64,000 bases of DNA from Gemmatimonadota bacterium (lineage in GTDB: Bacteria; Gemmatimonadota; Gemmatimonadetes; Longimicrobiales; Gaopeijiaceae): contig JAWKQN010000021.1 of assembly GCA_041390125.1 (NCBI GenBank), positions 6,296 to 70,295 of the forward strand, read 5' to 3'. How positions within the stretch are numbered: the first letter of the stretch is position 1; each line of letters begins with the position of its first letter. Both the position numbers and the translations under genes were made by a program. This document shows positions 25,363 through 33,118 of the stretch, in pieces. Below the pieces are notes generated by a model. That model had not been told where the DNA came from and made no database searches. It was given only the letters and a program-made list of their open reading frames with translations.

Positions 25363-26547
25363 ATGGCCGAGAGATTCCAGGGAGTCGACTTCTACGCGCT
25401 GGACGCGCACTTCTCCGAGGAGGAGCGCATGGTGCGCGACACCGTGCGCGAGTGGGTGGAGGACAAGGTCCTCCCGATCATCGGCGAGGCCTACGTCGAG
25501 CGGCGGTTCCCGCGCGATCTGATCCCCGAGATGGGCGAGCTGGGGCTGCTGGGCGCCAACCTCCCCGAGCAGTACGGCTGTGCGGGCCTCAACAACGTGG
25601 CCTACGGGCTGATCATGCAGGAGATGGAGCGCGGCGACTCCGGGTTGCGCTCCTTCGCTTCCGTGCAGGGCGCCCTGGTCATGTACCCCATCTGGGCCTT
25701 CGGCAGCGAGGAGCATCGCACCACGTGGCTGCCGAAGCTGGCCAAGGGCGAGGCGGTGGGCTGCTTCGGCCTGACGGAGCCGGACTACGGCAGCAATCCG
25801 GCCGGCATGATCACCACCGCGCGCAAGACGTCGGACGGGTGGGTGTTGAACGGCACCAAGATGTGGATCACCAACGGCTCCATGGCGGACGTCGCGGTGG
25901 TCTGGGCCCAGACGGGCAGCCTGGGCGATGCCCGCGGCATCCGCGGCTTCGTGGTCCCCACGGACACGCCCGGATTCAGCGCGCGCGACCAGAAGGGGAA
26001 GTTGAGCCTGCTGGCCTCGGACACCAGCGAGCTCGCGCTGCAGGACGTGCACCTGCCGGAGTCGGCGCTCATGCCGAAGACGGAGGGGCTCAAGAACCCG
26101 CTGATGTGCCTCACGCAGGCGCGCTACGGCATTGCCTGGGGCGCCGTGGGTGCCGCCATGGCCTGCTACCACGAGGCGGTCTCCTACGCGAAGACCCGCG
26201 TCATGTTCGACGGCCCCATCGGCGGGAAGCAGATCCAACAGGTGCGCCTGGCCGACATGCTGACCCGCATCACCCAGGGGCAGCTCCTGGCGTATCACCT
26301 GGGCCGCATGAAGGACGGAGGCACCATGACACCGCAGCAGGTCTCGATGGCCAAGCGCGCCAACGTGGACATGGCGTGCGAGTGCGCGCGTGAAGCGCGC
26401 CGCCTGCTCGGCGGCAACGGCATCCTGGTGGAGTATTCCGCCATGCGGCACATGGCGAACCTGGAATCGGTCTACACCTACGAGGGGACGCACGACATCC
26501 ACTCGCTGGTGCTGGGGCAGGCGGCGACGGGCATCGCCGCCTACTGA
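25363..26547 (+). CDS. Glutaryl-CoA dehydrogenase-like acyl-CoA dehydrogenase
   Basis: A 394-aa FAD enzyme. The start LDAHFSEEERMVRDTVREWV, LPEQYGCAGLNNVAYGLIMQE, CFGLTEPDYGSNPAGM and NGTKMWITNG segments match the acyl-CoA dehydrogenase fold. VQGALVMYPIWAFGSEEH and the terminal YEGTHDIHSLVLGQA, with the predicted catalytic Glu (about residue 378), match the glutaryl-CoA dehydrogenase branch, which oxidatively decarboxylates glutaryl-CoA to crotonyl-CoA in lysine/tryptophan breakdown. No pathway genes adjoin it, so another acyl-CoA substrate is possible. Convergent with the desaturase gene. Confidence 0.85.
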   Translation: MAERFQGVDFYALDAHFSEEERMVRDTVREWVEDKVLPIIGEAYVERRFPRDLIPEMGELGLLGANLPEQYGCAGLNNVAYGLIMQEMERGDSGLRSFASVQGALVMYPIWAFGSEEHRTTWLPKLAKGEAVGCFGLTEPDYGSNPAGMITTARKTSDGWVLNGTKMWITNGSMADVAVVWAQTGSLGDARGIRGFVVPTDTPGFSARDQKGKLSLLASDTSELALQDVHLPESALMPKTEGLKNPLMCLTQARYGIAWGAVGAAMACYHEAVSYAKTRVMFDGPIGGKQIQQVRLADMLTRITQGQLLAYHLGRMKDGGTMTPQQVSMAKRANVDMACECAREARRLLGGNGILVEYSAMRHMANLESVYTYEGTHDIHSLVLGQAATGIAAY

Positions 26548-26553
26548 GCGCGC

Positions 26554-26585
26554 CGCGCGCCCGCGCTACGCTGCGCGGGCGCGCG
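26554..26585. terminator. Strong hairpin between convergent genes
   Basis: A perfect 12-bp stem, CGCGCGCCCGCG / CGCGGGCGCGCG, with an 8-base loop, beginning 7 bases after the acyl-CoA dehydrogenase stop and overlapping the last codons of the opposing desaturase. No T-run on either side, so termination may be Rho-assisted. Confidence 0.6.
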
Positions 26586-27609
26586 TGGCCGTGTCCCGCT
26601 CCCGCTCCAGTCCGCGCCGTTCCGCCTCCGCGAAGCCGATCATGCGCTCATCGCGCTCACACCAGAGGTTGAGGCGCGTGAGGGCCCAGGTGTCGCGGAT
26701 CCGCAGGGTGCGCGGCTCCTGCAGCTCCGGGCTGGAGTCCATGCATTCCTGCAAGCGGTAGTTGGGGATGCGGGCGCACAGGTGGTGCACGTGGTGGAGC
26801 CCGATGCTGGCCGTGATCCACTGCAGCGGCTTCGGCAGCGCCAGGTGTGAGGATCCCTTCAGCGCGGCATCGAAGTAGTCCCAGTCGGGCGGACGCTCCC
26901 AGTAGGTGTCCTCGAACTGGTGCTGGACGTAGAACAGCCAGACGCCGACCGAGCAGGTGACCACCAGGACCGGCGTATGCACCAGCAGAAGGCGCTCCCA
27001 GCCGACCAGCAGGAGCATGGCGCCGACCACGCCCACGAGGCAGAGGTTCGTGAGCCAGATGCTGCGCCAGGCCTGGGTCCAGGAGCGCGGCACCTCCCGC
27101 GGGTACCGCTGCTTGAGCACGAAATGCCACAGCGGGCCGATCCCGAAGAGCACGGCCGGGTGGCGGTAGATCCGGTAGGCGAGCCGGCCGCGCGGCGAGC
27201 GCTCCAGGTATTCGTCCACCGTCAGGGTGACCACGTCCCCGAACCCCCGCCGCTCCAGGTCGCCGTTGTGCGCGTGATGATGCGCGTGCGTGCGGCGCCA
27301 GTAGTGGTAGGGGATGAGCGTCAGCACCCCGATCCAGTGCCCCACGATGTCCGCCGTGCGGCGGGAGCGGAAGAACGACCCGTGCCCACAGTCGTGCTGG
27401 ATCATGAAGAGCCGCAGCAGGAATCCCGATGTCGGGAGTGCGAGCAGCAGCGTGAGCAGGTAGTGCACCTCGAGCGCCCGGAACGCCAGGTACCACGACG
27501 CGAAGAAGGCCGCCGCGGTGCCGAGGAGCTGGGTGGTGCTGCGCCAGGGTTGGGGTCCGCGGTACGGGTCCGTCAGCGCGTTGAAGTGCGCGGCCCGGGC
27601 GCGGTCGGG
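26566..27609 (-). CDS. Membrane fatty-acid desaturase (start unresolved)
   Basis: About 348 aa of integral-membrane di-iron desaturase. Three histidine boxes are visible: HDCGH (near 27400), HAHHH (about 27280) and HHVHH (about 26790), with two pairs of hydrophobic helices between. From memory this arrangement fits the acyl-lipid omega-3/omega-6 and DesA-like group. I see no ATG, GTG or TTG in frame close to the expected N-terminus (AAHFNALTDPY); the frame stays open to 28065 but that part is translated GC-rich spacer. The start given is only where family-like sequence begins. A lost start, a rare start codon or a sequence error are all possible. Confidence 0.75.
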   Translation of the reverse strand, partial: PDRARAAHFNALTDPYRGPQPWRSTTQLLGTAAAFFASWYLAFRALEVHYLLTLLLALPTSGFLLRLFMIQHDCGHGSFFRSRRTADIVGHWIGVLTLIPYHYWRRTHAHHHAHNGDLERRGFGDVVTLTVDEYLERSPRGRLAYRIYRHPAVLFGIGPLWHFVLKQRYPREVPRSWTQAWRSIWLTNLCLVGVVGAMLLLVGWERLLLVHTPVLVVTCSVGVWLFYVQHQFEDTYWERPPDWDYFDAALKGSSHLALPKPLQWITASIGLHHVHHLCARIPNYRLQECMDSSPELQEPRTLRIRDTWALTRLNLWCERDERMIGFAEAERRGLERERDTATRARAA

Positions 27610-27862
27610 GGAGGTCCGGTGTGGGCTTCCGATGGGTCGGTTCCGGTGGGGGGGACTGAGGGGCCGGTCGATCGGTGGCCCAACGTACGGACTCGTCCGC
27701 CCGGATGCGAATGGCCACCGCGGCCCGCCGTCCCGCCCACCGACGGGACGGCCCGTTCGTCGATCGGCGGGCGGGAGCGCCTGCGCGGCCGGGCGCGTCC
27801 CCACTAGGCTCCACCCAGGGACGCGCGCGGCGCGCGCCCGGAGCCCGAGCGGGGAGGCGGCG

Positions 27863-29707
27863 GTGGGGTGGACGGCGGTGGTGGGCGCCCTGGCGGCGAT
27901 CGTGATGCAGCAAGGCGGGACGCAGCAGGCGCCCGCGCCGCCGGTGGCCATGTTCGCCGGAGGGCCGGCCCACACCGGGGTGAGCGCGGCGCGGCCGCTG
28001 GCCGTTCCCGGGCGGGTGCGCTGGTCCCTCCGGATGGACGGCCCGGTCCGGTCCTCTCCGGTCATCGCGGGCGGATCGGTCTGGGTGGGTGGGGGGGACG
28101 GCGCCCTCTACCGGGTCCGTCTCTCCGACGGCCACGTGGTGTGGCGTCACGACCTCGGCCGGCCCGTCCAAGCGGCCCCGGCCGTGGACGACCAGACCGT
28201 CTATGCCGTGGACGTGGACGGGGCCATCTCGGCGGTCGGCCGGGACGACGGAGCCCTCCGGTGGCACGTACGGGTGGGCCCGGCCCTGCCCTGGGCGTGG
28301 GGCGGGGAGGGGTGGGACTACCTGGGCTCCTCGCCCGTGGTGGTCGGGCACACCCTGGTGGCCGGGGCGGGGGACGGGGTCGTGCGGGCCGTGGACACCC
28401 GCTCGGGCGAGGTGCTGTGGTCGGTGGCCACGGGCGGCCGGGTGCGCTCCAGCCCGGCGGTGGCGGACGGGGTCGTCTACGTGGGCAGCGCGGACGGGAT
28501 CGTGCGGGCGCTGCGGCTGGAGGACGGCAGCGAGGTCTGGAGCTTCCGGACGGAGGGCCACACCCTGGACTCGGCGGCCTTCGGGTTCGACCGCCGCACC
28601 GTGACGGGGGGCCCCACGGTGGTCGGGGACCGGGTGCTGGTGGGCTCCCGGGATGCGCGCATGTACGCGCTGGACCGGGCGACCGGTCGCACCCTGTGGG
28701 CGGAGGACGACTCCAGCTCGGCGTGGGTCATCGCCACACCGGCGGTCGTGGACGGGCGGGTCATCTTCGGCCGCTCCAGCTCCGCCAAGGTGCAGGCCCT
28801 GTCCCTGGTGGACGGCGCGTTGCTCTGGGAGGCCGCGGCCGGGGCGCTGGTGTTCAGCTCGGCCACGGTGGCCGGCGGCACGGCGTTCCTGACCACCGGT
28901 GGGGGCGCGCTGCTGGCCCTGGACGCCGCGACCGGAGAGCGCCGGTGGAGCCGCCGGCTGGACGGGCCCAGCTGGACCACACCGGCGCTCGCCGACGGCG
29001 TCCTGGTGGTGGGGACGGACGCGGGGACCCTGCTCGCGCTGGAGGAGGCGGAAGCCGGCCAGCCGCGGGTGGCGGTCTTCCAGGACTCCACCCTCTTCCA
29101 GGCCTCGATCACGGCCCGGCGGGGGATCGACACGCGGCTGGCCCGCCAGCTGACGGCGCGCGGGCACGAGCGGCTCGATCGGGCGGGGCTCGTCCGCTTC
29201 CTGGAGGAGCGCACCCGGGACGGCGCACCGAGCGCCGTGGTCATGGCCACCGACGTGATCCCCCCCGAGCTGCTCGAGCCCGGGCCCGACACAGGACCGC
29301 TGCGGCAGTACCTGGAGCGAGGTGGCCGGATCGTCTGGGTGGGCGATCCCCCGCGGTGGGCGCTGTGGGACCCCGAGGCCCAGCGCTTCGGGCTGGACAT
29401 CGTGCGGGCCCGCGAGGTCACGGACGTGGACCACGCGCCGTGGGTCTCCGACGCCCGGGTTCATCGGCCCACGCCCGCGGGTGTAGCTTGGGGGTTGGAG
29501 GGGTGGTGGATCGGGCCGGGCGGGGTGGACCCCACCGCCGTCACCACGGTGCTCGCTTCCGACGAAGAGGGACGCGCGGCCGCATGGGTGAAGTCGTTCG
29601 GAGGACCGCCGGGCTCGGGCTGGGTGTGGCTGCCCGTGGCCACCGAGGAGCGCCTGTGGCCGGCCGTGGCGCGGGTGGCGGAGGCGGGGATCCTGGTGGC
29701 GTTCTAG
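27863..29707 (+). CDS. PQQ-repeat beta-propeller protein with C-terminal alpha/beta domain
   Basis: A 614-aa protein. From GTG 27863 (GGGGAGG upstream) a weak hydrophobic segment is followed by seven or so PQQ-type blades (about residues 45-395): VWRHDLGRPV, LRWHVRVG, VLWSVATGG, VWSFRTEG, LWAEDDSS, LWEAAAGA, RWSRRL. These bind no cofactor necessarily; the BamB type is a scaffold. The last 200 residues (RGIDTRLARQLTARGHERLD...) look like a Rossmann-like alpha/beta module with a GGRIVWVGDPPRW motif reminiscent of ThuA/glutaminase folds. The LytTR gene follows after 53 bases and is probably in the same operon. Confidence 0.75.
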   Translation: MGWTAVVGALAAIVMQQGGTQQAPAPPVAMFAGGPAHTGVSAARPLAVPGRVRWSLRMDGPVRSSPVIAGGSVWVGGGDGALYRVRLSDGHVVWRHDLGRPVQAAPAVDDQTVYAVDVDGAISAVGRDDGALRWHVRVGPALPWAWGGEGWDYLGSSPVVVGHTLVAGAGDGVVRAVDTRSGEVLWSVATGGRVRSSPAVADGVVYVGSADGIVRALRLEDGSEVWSFRTEGHTLDSAAFGFDRRTVTGGPTVVGDRVLVGSRDARMYALDRATGRTLWAEDDSSSAWVIATPAVVDGRVIFGRSSSAKVQALSLVDGALLWEAAAGALVFSSATVAGGTAFLTTGGGALLALDAATGERRWSRRLDGPSWTTPALADGVLVVGTDAGTLLALEEAEAGQPRVAVFQDSTLFQASITARRGIDTRLARQLTARGHERLDRAGLVRFLEERTRDGAPSAVVMATDVIPPELLEPGPDTGPLRQYLERGGRIVWVGDPPRWALWDPEAQRFGLDIVRAREVTDVDHAPWVSDARVHRPTPAGVAWGLEGWWIGPGGVDPTAVTTVLASDEEGRAAAWVKSFGGPPGSGWVWLPVATEERLWPAVARVAEAGILVAF

Positions 29708-29760
29708 CACGGCGGGCCGGGGCGCCCGGAGGACGCGGGTCCCGGCTGCCCTCCACCCCC

Positions 29761-30627
29761 GTGGGCGTCCTTCTGACGCTCGCGATGGTCTGGACCGGGA
29801 TCGGGGCCGTCACCGGCCTCCAGCTCGTGGGCGTCCAGGCCCTGCGCGGAGGTCCTCTCCGCGCCGGCCCGCTCCTGCTCTACCAGTTGCTGGCGGCCTG
29901 GTCGTGGATCCCGGTGTCGCTGGCCGCCATCGCCCTGACGCTCCGCCTGCCGCCGTCCCGCACCGCGCCCGTCCGCACGGGCGCGGTCCACCTCGCGGCC
30001 GGGCTGGCCTGCGGATACGCCGTGAACCTCCTGATGAGCGGGCTGTTCCATCAGGTGGGGAGTCCCTTCGCGGGAGAGGCGGGGGTGTGGAGGGAGGCGT
30101 GGGTGGGGACCGTACGGTGGGCGCACGTCAATCTGCTGGTGTATGGGCTCCTGGTGGCGCTTACGCTGCGTGTGCGCCGCCGCCGAGGCTCCCGGCCCGA
30201 CGCCGTGGCGGCCGGCGAGCGGACAGCGGTCGCGTCGGATGCACCGGTCGCCGGACGAGCGTCTGCAGGGGCCGACGCGCCGACGGCTCCCGAACCGCGC
30301 ATCGCGTTCCGCACCGGCAGCGGCGTCGTGCTGCTGACGCCGGAGGAGATCCGGTGGCTGGAAGCGGACGGCGACTACGTGCGCGTCCACGCCAGCACGG
30401 GCGTGCCGCTCGTCAACCACCGTCTGGACGAGCTGGAGGCCACGCTCTCCCCGCACGGGTTCGTGCGCATCCATCGCTCCACCCTCGTCAACGCCGCGCG
30501 CGTACGGCAGGTCCGGGCGGCCGGTCGCGGGGACCGCGACGTCCTGCTGGACGACGGCACCACGCTGCGGCTGGCCCGCCGCCGCGCGGCGCGGCTGGGG
30601 GAGGCGTGGTGGGCGAAAGGCCCTTGA
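29761..30627 (+). CDS. Membrane-anchored LytTR DNA-binding regulator
   Basis: A 288-aa regulator. Four hydrophobic helices occupy about residues 3-145 (VLLTLAMVWTGIGAVTGLQ; LLLYQLLAAWSWIPVSLAAIAL; AVHLAAGLACGYAVNLL; VNLLVYGLLVALTL). After an Ala-rich linker, residues about 190-285 are a LytTR domain: RIAFRTGSGVVLLTPEEIRWLEADGDYVRVH, LDELEATLSPHGFVRIHRSTLVN, DVLLDDGTTLRLARRR. It lacks a receiver domain, so it may sense through the membrane part. GTG 29761 gives the full first helix. Confidence 0.82.
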   Translation: MGVLLTLAMVWTGIGAVTGLQLVGVQALRGGPLRAGPLLLYQLLAAWSWIPVSLAAIALTLRLPPSRTAPVRTGAVHLAAGLACGYAVNLLMSGLFHQVGSPFAGEAGVWREAWVGTVRWAHVNLLVYGLLVALTLRVRRRRGSRPDAVAAGERTAVASDAPVAGRASAGADAPTAPEPRIAFRTGSGVVLLTPEEIRWLEADGDYVRVHASTGVPLVNHRLDELEATLSPHGFVRIHRSTLVNAARVRQVRAAGRGDRDVLLDDGTTLRLARRRAARLGEAWWAKGP

Positions 30628-30736
30628 GGCGTCCTTCTACTGCGGCGCTCCTGCCTCACATCGGGCACGCTCGTTGCATTCGCACCACGCGTCTGCCCGG
30701 TCCAACCCCCCGGGCGCCAACCGAGGAGAAGAGGGA

Positions 30737-31555
30737 ATGGAGAGCGCCATGGGCCACTGGAGCCGCGACAACGCGCCGTTTTCCGGGCCGACGTACATCA
30801 CCGACGAGCCGGAAGAGCTTGCCGTCCGCGCGGCACCGCGTGCCGCCTCGCCGGCTGCGGCGCCCGCCGTGGCACCTCCGGCCCCCAACGGGAACGGAAC
30901 CGCCGCCGCTCCGAACGGAGCGTCGGCCCCCATCCAGACCATGGGCACCGTGACGCCGCTCCCGACGGCGCGTCCGGCCGCCCCTGGAGCTCCCCGGCCT
31001 GCCGTCGACCCGAACACCTCCCTGCAGGGGGACGAACGGTTGGCGCAGGTCCGGGAGCTCATCTTCGGCAACGAGATGCGCAGCTACGAGCGCCGCTTCG
31101 CCGAGGTCGAGGAGCGGCTGGCCAAGCGCATGGCCACGCTCCAGACGGAGCTGATCCGCGAGATCGCCTCGCTGCGCCAATCGCTGGAGCCGCGGCTGAC
31201 GGCGCTGGAGCGGGGGCTCGAGGCGGCGGGCGACCTGGTGGCGCAAGCCCAGGACGCCGCACGCGAGACCGTGGACGCGCGCGTGCGCGACATGCGCGTC
31301 GAGTTCATGGGCTACCGCAAGACGTTGGAGCAGACGATGGCGCAGATCGAGGAGCGCGTGGCCAAGGGCGGCCGCCAGCTCACGCAGGAGATCGTGGAGC
31401 TGCGCAATCAGACGGCCCAGCAGTTGACCGAGTCCAGCGCCGAGATGGTTCGGCGCCTGGGATCGGTGGAAGGCCGCATGACCGACCGCGAGGCCCTGGT
31501 TCGAGGGCTCGCGGAGCTGGCGCGCGGACTGGTGGGGACGGACCCACGCGCCTGA
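30737..31555 (+). CDS. Coiled-coil protein next to a Ras-like GTPase
   Basis: A 272-aa soluble protein. ATG 30737 has GAGGAGAAGAGGG upstream. The first 100 residues are Ala/Pro-rich and disordered-looking; from about 105 (LAQVRELIFGNEMRSYERRF) to the end it is almost continuous heptad-type coiled coil with acidic/basic alternation (EERLAKRMATLQTELIREIASLRQ...). No enzymatic motif. A hairpin and only 61 bases separate it from the small GTPase gene, which suggests a functional pair in which this is a polar scaffold or effector. Confidence 0.65.
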   Translation: MESAMGHWSRDNAPFSGPTYITDEPEELAVRAAPRAASPAAAPAVAPPAPNGNGTAAAPNGASAPIQTMGTVTPLPTARPAAPGAPRPAVDPNTSLQGDERLAQVRELIFGNEMRSYERRFAEVEERLAKRMATLQTELIREIASLRQSLEPRLTALERGLEAAGDLVAQAQDAARETVDARVRDMRVEFMGYRKTLEQTMAQIEERVAKGGRQLTQEIVELRNQTAQQLTESSAEMVRRLGSVEGRMTDREALVRGLAELARGLVGTDPRA

Positions 31556-31562
31556 CCCGAGC

Positions 31563-31603
31563 GGGAGAGGGCGGGCGGCGTCGTCACCGCCCGCTTCTCT
31601 CCC
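31563..31603 (+). terminator. Hairpin between coiled-coil and GTPase genes
   Basis: GGGAGAG-GGCGGGCGG, loop of about 8, then CCGCCCGC-TTCTCTCCC: about 15 paired bases with a two-base mismatch, ending 13 bases before the GTPase ATG. It may terminate part of the transcripts or shape the relative expression of the two genes. It is followed by C-rich rather than T-rich sequence. Confidence 0.5.
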
Positions 31604-31616
31604 CCTCGAATCGCCC

Positions 31617-32138
31617 ATGATGATCCGGAAGATCTGCGTGGTGGGCGACCCCGGGGTCGGCAAGACCCGGCTGGTCGAGGCCTGGCGTGGAAACGACGCC
31701 ACCGGCGCGGCCTCGCCCGCGGTGGGCGTCAGCGTGCATCGCAAGGTGGTCCGTACGCGCGGCAGCGAGGTCAGCCTCGTGGTGCTCGATCTGTCGGGCC
31801 GCCTGACCCGCGCCGCCTACCCTCCCGATTTCCTGCGAGGCTGCGCCGGCTATGTGCTCGTGCTGGACACGAGCGGCCCCGTCTCGCTCGAGCAGGCCCA
31901 GTGGCTGCGCGCGCGGGTCGAAGCGGGGATCGGGCCGGCTCCCTCGGTCGTGGCGGCCAACAAAGCGGACCTCGGGTTCGATCCCGGCGTCGGCTGGGCC
32001 GACCTGGCGGCGCTCGCCGGTGGCGAGGAGTGGCTGCTGCGGACCAGCGCCGTCACGGGCGAGGGCGTGGATGCCCTCTTCGAGCGCCTCGCGCAGCGGC
32101 TGCTCCAGCCCGCTCCACCCCTGGTGCGACGGGCCTGA
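31617..32138 (+). CDS. Ras/Rab-like small GTPase
   Basis: A 173-aa single-domain GTPase. G1 P-loop GDPGVGKTRL at about residue 10, G3 DLSGR at about 59, G4 NKAD at about 118, and G5-like TSAVTGEGVDALF at about 142. Where Ras has DTAGQ, this protein has DLSGR, so the catalytic Gln is replaced by Arg and a partner GAP or other means of hydrolysis would be needed. Bacterial Ras-like proteins such as MglA steer polarity or scaffold assembly. The neighbouring coiled-coil gene is a natural candidate partner. Confidence 0.8.
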   Translation: MMIRKICVVGDPGVGKTRLVEAWRGNDATGAASPAVGVSVHRKVVRTRGSEVSLVVLDLSGRLTRAAYPPDFLRGCAGYVLVLDTSGPVSLEQAQWLRARVEAGIGPAPSVVAANKADLGFDPGVGWADLAALAGGEEWLLRTSAVTGEGVDALFERLAQRLLQPAPPLVRRA

Positions 32139-32275
32139 GCGCGCCGGCGCGCCGCAGGCGGACCCCTTCGTCCGCGCGGCGCCCTGAATCCTTTCCGACG
32201 GACGCTGGCTCTTGCCTGCAGGAACCCGCGTGTGGCTCCTCCTGAGCCCTCGTCCCCTCACGCCGGCGGAACGCG

Positions 32276-32830
32276 TTGGACCTGGACGATCACGAGCTGC
32301 TGCAGCGGACGGCTGCGGGGCAAGCGGACGCCTTCGATGCGTTCGTGTCCCGTCACGCCGATCCCGTCTACCGGTACCTGCGCGTGCACACGGCGACGGA
32401 GGCGGATGCGGAGGACGCGCTCCAGGAGTCGTTCCTGGCCGCGTGGCGGCACGCGGACGGATTCCGGGGCGGAGCCTCGGCGCGGGCCTGGCTCCTCACC
32501 ATCGCCCGCCACGCGGCTCACCGGATCTATCGACGCCGGCAGGGCGAGCCCGCCGCGTTCGAGGACATCGACTCGCTCGAGTCCCTGGGACTCCGGGCCG
32601 GATGGGGACAGCCGGACGGGGACGGAGCGGACGATCAGGACCGGGTGCGCCGCGCGTTCGAGCGGCTGGCGCCCGAGGATCGGGAGGTGTTGACCCTGCG
32701 GGACCTGGACGGGCTCTCCGGGGACGAGACGGCAGCCGTGCTGGAGGTGAGCCTCGCTGCCATGAAGAGCCGGCTGCACCGGGCGCGTCTGCGCCTGACG
32801 GCCGTGCTACGGGAGATGGGCGATGACTGA
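32276..32830 (+). CDS. ECF-type RNA polymerase sigma factor
   Basis: A 184-aa sigma-70 family factor. Sigma2 covers about residues 20-90 (AFDAFVSRHADPVYRYLRVHT, ATEADAEDALQESFLAAWRHADGF), and sigma4 about 120-178 (FERLAPEDREVLTLRDLDGLSGDETAAVLEVSLAAMKSRLHRARLRL), which includes the -35 recognition helix. TTG 32276 is the start. The ATG of a zinc-finger anti-sigma gene lies inside its last codons (8-base overlap), the usual arrangement for ECF sigma/anti-sigma pairs. Confidence 0.9.
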   Translation: MDLDDHELLQRTAAGQADAFDAFVSRHADPVYRYLRVHTATEADAEDALQESFLAAWRHADGFRGGASARAWLLTIARHAAHRIYRRRQGEPAAFEDIDSLESLGLRAGWGQPDGDGADDQDRVRRAFERLAPEDREVLTLRDLDGLSGDETAAVLEVSLAAMKSRLHRARLRLTAVLREMGDD

Positions 32831-33107
32831 TCGACACCCCGACGCGGACCTGGACCGCGAGGTGGGCGGCCTGCGCTGCCGCGATGTGCTGGCCGGTCTC
32901 TCCGACTACCTGGACGGGGACCTGCCGGGCGACGTGCGCGCCCGGGTGGATGCGCACCTGGCCGGGTGCAGCAACTGCGAACGCTTCGGGGGCCGTGTGG
33001 GGGCGATTGTCGGCACCCTGCGGAGCGGGCGCGTGCGGCCCCTGCTGACGGAGTCGCAGCGGGCCTCGCTCGTGCGCGGCCTACGCGCGGCGGGCGCGCT
33101 GCCCTGA
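32823..33107 (+). CDS. Zinc-finger (zf-HC2) anti-sigma factor, soluble
   Basis: A 94-aa protein with the ZAS pattern HxxxCxxC (HLAGCSNC, about residues 48-55), preceded by LSDYLDGDLPGDVRARVDAHL. It has no membrane helix, so it is a cytoplasmic anti-sigma factor, possibly redox- or zinc-responsive. Start ATG 32823 overlaps the sigma gene. Expected to hold the ECF factor inactive until Zn/thiol change. Confidence 0.85.
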   Translation: MTDRHPDADLDREVGGLRCRDVLAGLSDYLDGDLPGDVRARVDAHLAGCSNCERFGGRVGAIVGTLRSGRVRPLLTESQRASLVRGLRAAGALP

Positions 33108-33118
33108 CGGGTCTCGGC

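Noticed and set aside
25048..26502. A long open frame antisense to the acyl-CoA dehydrogenase gene
   Set aside because: No domain, His/Arg/Gly-rich shadow of a well-supported gene.
26657..29710. A 1017-codon minus-strand open frame through the desaturase and PQQ genes
   Set aside because: Out of frame with the desaturase and antisense to the propeller; Pro/Arg/Gly/Ala low complexity.
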